Virus record (IMG/VR): IMGVR_UViG_3300022752_000346
Location: 1-25,775 of that record
DNA: 25,775 bases
Source of the DNA: a virus
Direction: 5' to 3' (one strand)
The notes beneath the pieces are model-generated. The model had not been told where the DNA came from. It searched no databases and worked only from the letters and a program-made list of their open reading frames with translations. Made by a program: the position numbers and the translations under genes. Positions 24,501 through 25,775 of this stretch are shown here, piece by piece. How positions within the stretch are numbered: the stretch's first letter is position 1; every line of letters begins with the position of its first letter.

Positions 24501-25710
24501 ACCATCTGGATGTGCATGTTCTGGAAATACAATCAACATAACAACAACACCGCCTAGTGTTACAGTAAATAATTTACCGCAAGGAACTTACACGATAAGT
24601 GTATTTGATGCAGCTGGAAACCCAGCAACACAAACAGTTGTTGTAGGTGGACCAATTTCATTTTATTGTAGTGCAAGTGTTACGCAAAACAATACATCAG
24701 CTACTTCACCAGATGGTGAAATAACATTTAATGCAATTGGTGGAACACTACCATATACATATTCTTTGATTGACGAAAATAATAATCCTGTATCAACTGG
24801 TCAAATACCATCACCTACATCAACTACAGTTGTTTTCAATTCTTTACCTTCAACATCAACACCACAAGGTTATACTGTTATAGTAAATGATTTTAATGGA
24901 GCAATATGTACAACAACTGGTTTGACAATTTCTGGCCCGACCGTTATTTCCATAATACCATCTGTAACCGCAACAACATGTTATTATGGAACTTTAGATG
25001 GTGCAATATCTATAACTATTATCGGTGCTCAACAACCATATACAGTTATAACAACTGGCGCTGGTCCAAATAATAGCAATTTTTATAGCGCTTCACTTAA
25101 TTTAACTAATTTAGCGGCTGGTAATTATTTAATTACTGTTAATGATGCCACAGGTCAACAACAATCTCAACAAGTTTCAGTTGGAACAATCGGAGCTATG
25201 TTACAATTAAACCCAGCATCAGCTAGTGAATTAGCTAAACAATGCGACCCAAATAACTATACAATTCCTTTTTATATTACTAATGGTTTATCTAATGGTG
25301 CAATAGCTTATATTGAGTATAGAGTAGATAATTCAACAACATGGAATTATTTAATAGCAGCCCAAACATGGACCACTGCAAGTGCTCTCATGTCATTTGA
25401 CGTCCCTAGCACAGCGTTTTTAAATACAATAACCTTTAGGTTTAGTGACACATCTAATCATGCTTGTCATAGCAATACGTTAACATACAATAAAGCGTCA
25501 ATGACGTTGCCAAGTTCTATATTAAGTAAAACAATTAACAATGGCAATAATAATAACGGTTATGTTCAAGCTCAAGGTGGTATACCTCCTTATACGTGTT
25601 CAATAAACGGAGGACAAGCTCAACCTATGACTGGTCTTCCAGCAACCCTTTCATTTAATGGAACAATAAACTCGGTAGTAGTAACAGATAGTGTTGGTTG
25701 TACAGCATAA
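21580..25710 (+). CDS. Giant composite baseplate/adhesin protein (gp7 position) with SprB-like repeats
   Basis: The 1376-residue protein follows gp25 and gp6, the place of gene 7 in T4 (1032 residues), but I see no clear gp7 similarity. Visible parts are: ~51-175, a carboxypeptidase-regulatory-like beta-sandwich (V-A-G-R-V-I-I-N-S-G, then F-T-T-T-T-N-Y-A-G-D-F and a VPVGTYTLHVD end); ~456-504, a very hydrophobic membrane-like segment; ~511-675, a region with about 12 Cys and a calcium-loop-like D624-G-N-G-D-G-T-P-D632; ~676-935, unrecognised; ~936-1205, three SprB-like repeats, with a fourth partial one at ~1327-1376. Such repeats are known from Bacteroidota gliding adhesins. The role is probably wedge attachment at the N-terminus and envelope contact at the C-terminus; this is inferred. 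Confidence 0.7.
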   Translation: MSESIRIRTTPNGGDKYVKVKIDQDIDFVEILSLKISQDELYREFCSDYGVVAGRVIINSGFGVPNAKVSIFIPIDEVDKKNVELSAIYPYETVGDKNSDGIRYNLLPRYSDSENTCFTAVGTFPSKREVLDNSNILEIYCKYYRFTTTTNYAGDFMIFGVPVGTYTLHVDADISDIGIASQRPYDLIRKGSSPKFFNSPTKFKNDTNLNTLIQIKSADVGVNIQPFWGDMENCEIGITRVDVDLNYNLEPCAIFMGSIYGDQDKNSVNKNCIPRKKFGEMCEQVTSAGSIEMIRKTLDDTIEEFSIDGGRVIDDDGTWAYQIPMNLDYMITDETGALILSEDPSKGIPTRANVRFRIGMDETGGLGRLRTRAKYLVPNNPKLPSEIDYNFDENTKPTSFRNLYWNKIYTVSNFITRYQRSITGAADRSITAMKSVDACAGDKNPFPYNRVNTTTNPIFFIICLIIKIIGFIVGLINSIIIPLINAIVSIVRAVVDIINFFGNDVTKPDYVPCVTIECPSDNGSLFAPGCKEGTDGYVAANPTYGCGGTYGDCSPFNLVGLDDCLAFQMAQDLNLFQFDFYNDWVNGTLFSYLLKYKRRQSQEERFCEFDCSDFTGDPNYTGVDGNGDGTPDNDCTNRVLLDTCYNCGGGGLHLPSSSGGFQFNYLDCQKESRDNGLIREGLIKKYKGELYYAATLHTLTPFKLFATEIVCLGSVFTCDWQGYPKLQPNLVTTSYKLPPEIEEKDSNNTTVLASGQVTIGLGSKGLFFDINCVGLHVDYQQCLNLRHICEIGVDLDEAIFIPTTNQFIPADSIMGSNDITDLNEQFRNAFLYINSGTTFPVIYSQPTNINSNFNTSNSAIYNFANNIDNGIDYANFRGYFSLQTPPQPIDNNYWQSKHSFFMYFGIIPGRSALDKMNQRYFTPCIVPVDSDMLIDATVTPATGSTSADGTITFTIVGGQGPYTYVITDNLTGNQPSGCACSGNTINITTTPPSVTVNNLPQGTYTISVFDAAGNPATQTVVVGGPISFYCSASVTQNNTSATSPDGEITFNAIGGTLPYTYSLIDENNNPVSTGQIPSPTSTTVVFNSLPSTSTPQGYTVIVNDFNGAICTTTGLTISGPTVISIIPSVTATTCYYGTLDGAISITIIGAQQPYTVITTGAGPNNSNFYSASLNLTNLAAGNYLITVNDATGQQQSQQVSVGTIGAMLQLNPASASELAKQCDPNNYTIPFYITNGLSNGAIAYIEYRVDNSTTWNYLIAAQTWTTASALMSFDVPSTAFLNTITFRFSDTSNHACHSNTLTYNKASMTLPSSILSKTINNGNNNNGYVQAQGGIPPYTCSINGGQAQPMTGLPATLSFNGTINSVVVTDSVGCTA
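24385..25707 (+). repeat. SprB-like protein repeat region
   Basis: Four divergent protein repeats: residues ~936-1024, ~1029-1120, ~1122-1205 and ~1327-1376 of the giant protein. Each has the pattern 'x-V-T-x-x-x-(C/S)-x-x-x-x-D-G-x-I-(T/S)-(F/I)-x-x-x-G-G-x-x-P-Y-(T)-x-x-(I/L)' followed by 'N-L-x-x-G-x-Y-x-(I/V)-x-V-x-D-x-x-G'. The second ends with 'TVIVNDFNG' and the third with 'YLITVNDATG'. At DNA level the copies are diverged, so this is an old, selected array and not an assembly artefact. Confidence 0.7.
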
Positions 25711-25719
25711 TATATTAAC

Positions 25720-25775
25720 ATGAGTACAGAAAGAAAACAAATTAGATTAGCGGTAGAAAATTCAAAAGAATCTTT
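25720..25775 (+). CDS. Start of a further baseplate-block gene (3' partial)
   Basis: An ATG at 25720, nine bases after the giant-protein stop and in the usual A/T-rich leader (TATATTAACATG), opens a frame to the window end giving 18 full codons beginning MSTERKQIRLAVENSKES. Too little is visible for identification. Position suggests another baseplate or tail-fibre gene. Confidence 0.6.
   Translation, partial: MSTERKQIRLAVENSKES

Noticed and set aside
1-25775. tRNA genes or a CRISPR array
   Set aside because: Gaps between genes are short and hold only promoters, terminators and leaders; I saw no cloverleaf-like segment and no spaced direct repeats.

Overview
The window looks like part of the genome of a large, strictly lytic, contractile-tailed phage of the T4-like supergroup that infects a member of the Bacteroidota. 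The T4-like assignment rests on recognisable gp53-like, gp25-like and gp6-like baseplate proteins, a gp27/gp5-like hub, gp32, UvsX, RNase H, gp41 and NrdA/NrdB. The Bacteroidota assignment is an inference from four things: promoters of the TTG-N19/20-TAnnTTTG type, A/T-rich start-codon contexts without Shine-Dalgarno sequences, SprB-like repeats and an OmpA domain of the 'ASPxG' type in virion proteins, and a single-stranded-DNA-binding protein ending in DDLPF. The DNA is A+T-rich, every gene is on the + strand, and coding density is very high with the standard genetic code. I see no tRNA, CRISPR array or insertion sequence.

Layout. (1) 1-8312: tail/baseplate hub block, with a 5'-truncated tube/baseplate protein carrying an inserted OmpA-like domain, a small gp53-like wedge protein, and an 1842-residue hub protein ending in a lysozyme-like domain. 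(2) 8318-10366: unknown genes, namely an overlapping pair behind a host-type promoter, then a 65-residue protein and a very acidic coiled-coil protein, closed by a strong terminator. (3) 10414-18858: replication and nucleotide block (gp32 behind two tandem host-type promoters, UvsX, a FEN/RNase H-type exonuclease, an unknown 166-residue protein, the gp41 helicase, NrdB, NrdA), closed by another terminator. (4) 18939-25775: second baseplate block (gp25, gp6, a small membrane protein, a 1376-residue composite protein with a membrane-like segment and SprB-like repeats, and the start of one more gene).

How the genes work together. gp32, UvsX, the exonuclease and gp41 are the core of T4-style recombination-dependent replication, and NrdAB supplies the dNTPs. 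The two flanking blocks build the baseplate and cell-puncturing device. Several virion proteins carry domains that look borrowed from Bacteroidota surface proteins, which suggests adaptation to that cell envelope.

The most striking non-gene observation is that reading every ATC trinucleotide in the window I found no GATC site at all, although base composition predicts tens of them. Asp codons switch to GAC where the next codon starts with C. This points to strong restriction-type selection against GATC. I found no clearly novel multi-gene system. The novelty lies in GATC avoidance, the domain grafts on virion proteins, the host-like SSB tip and the two promoter classes.
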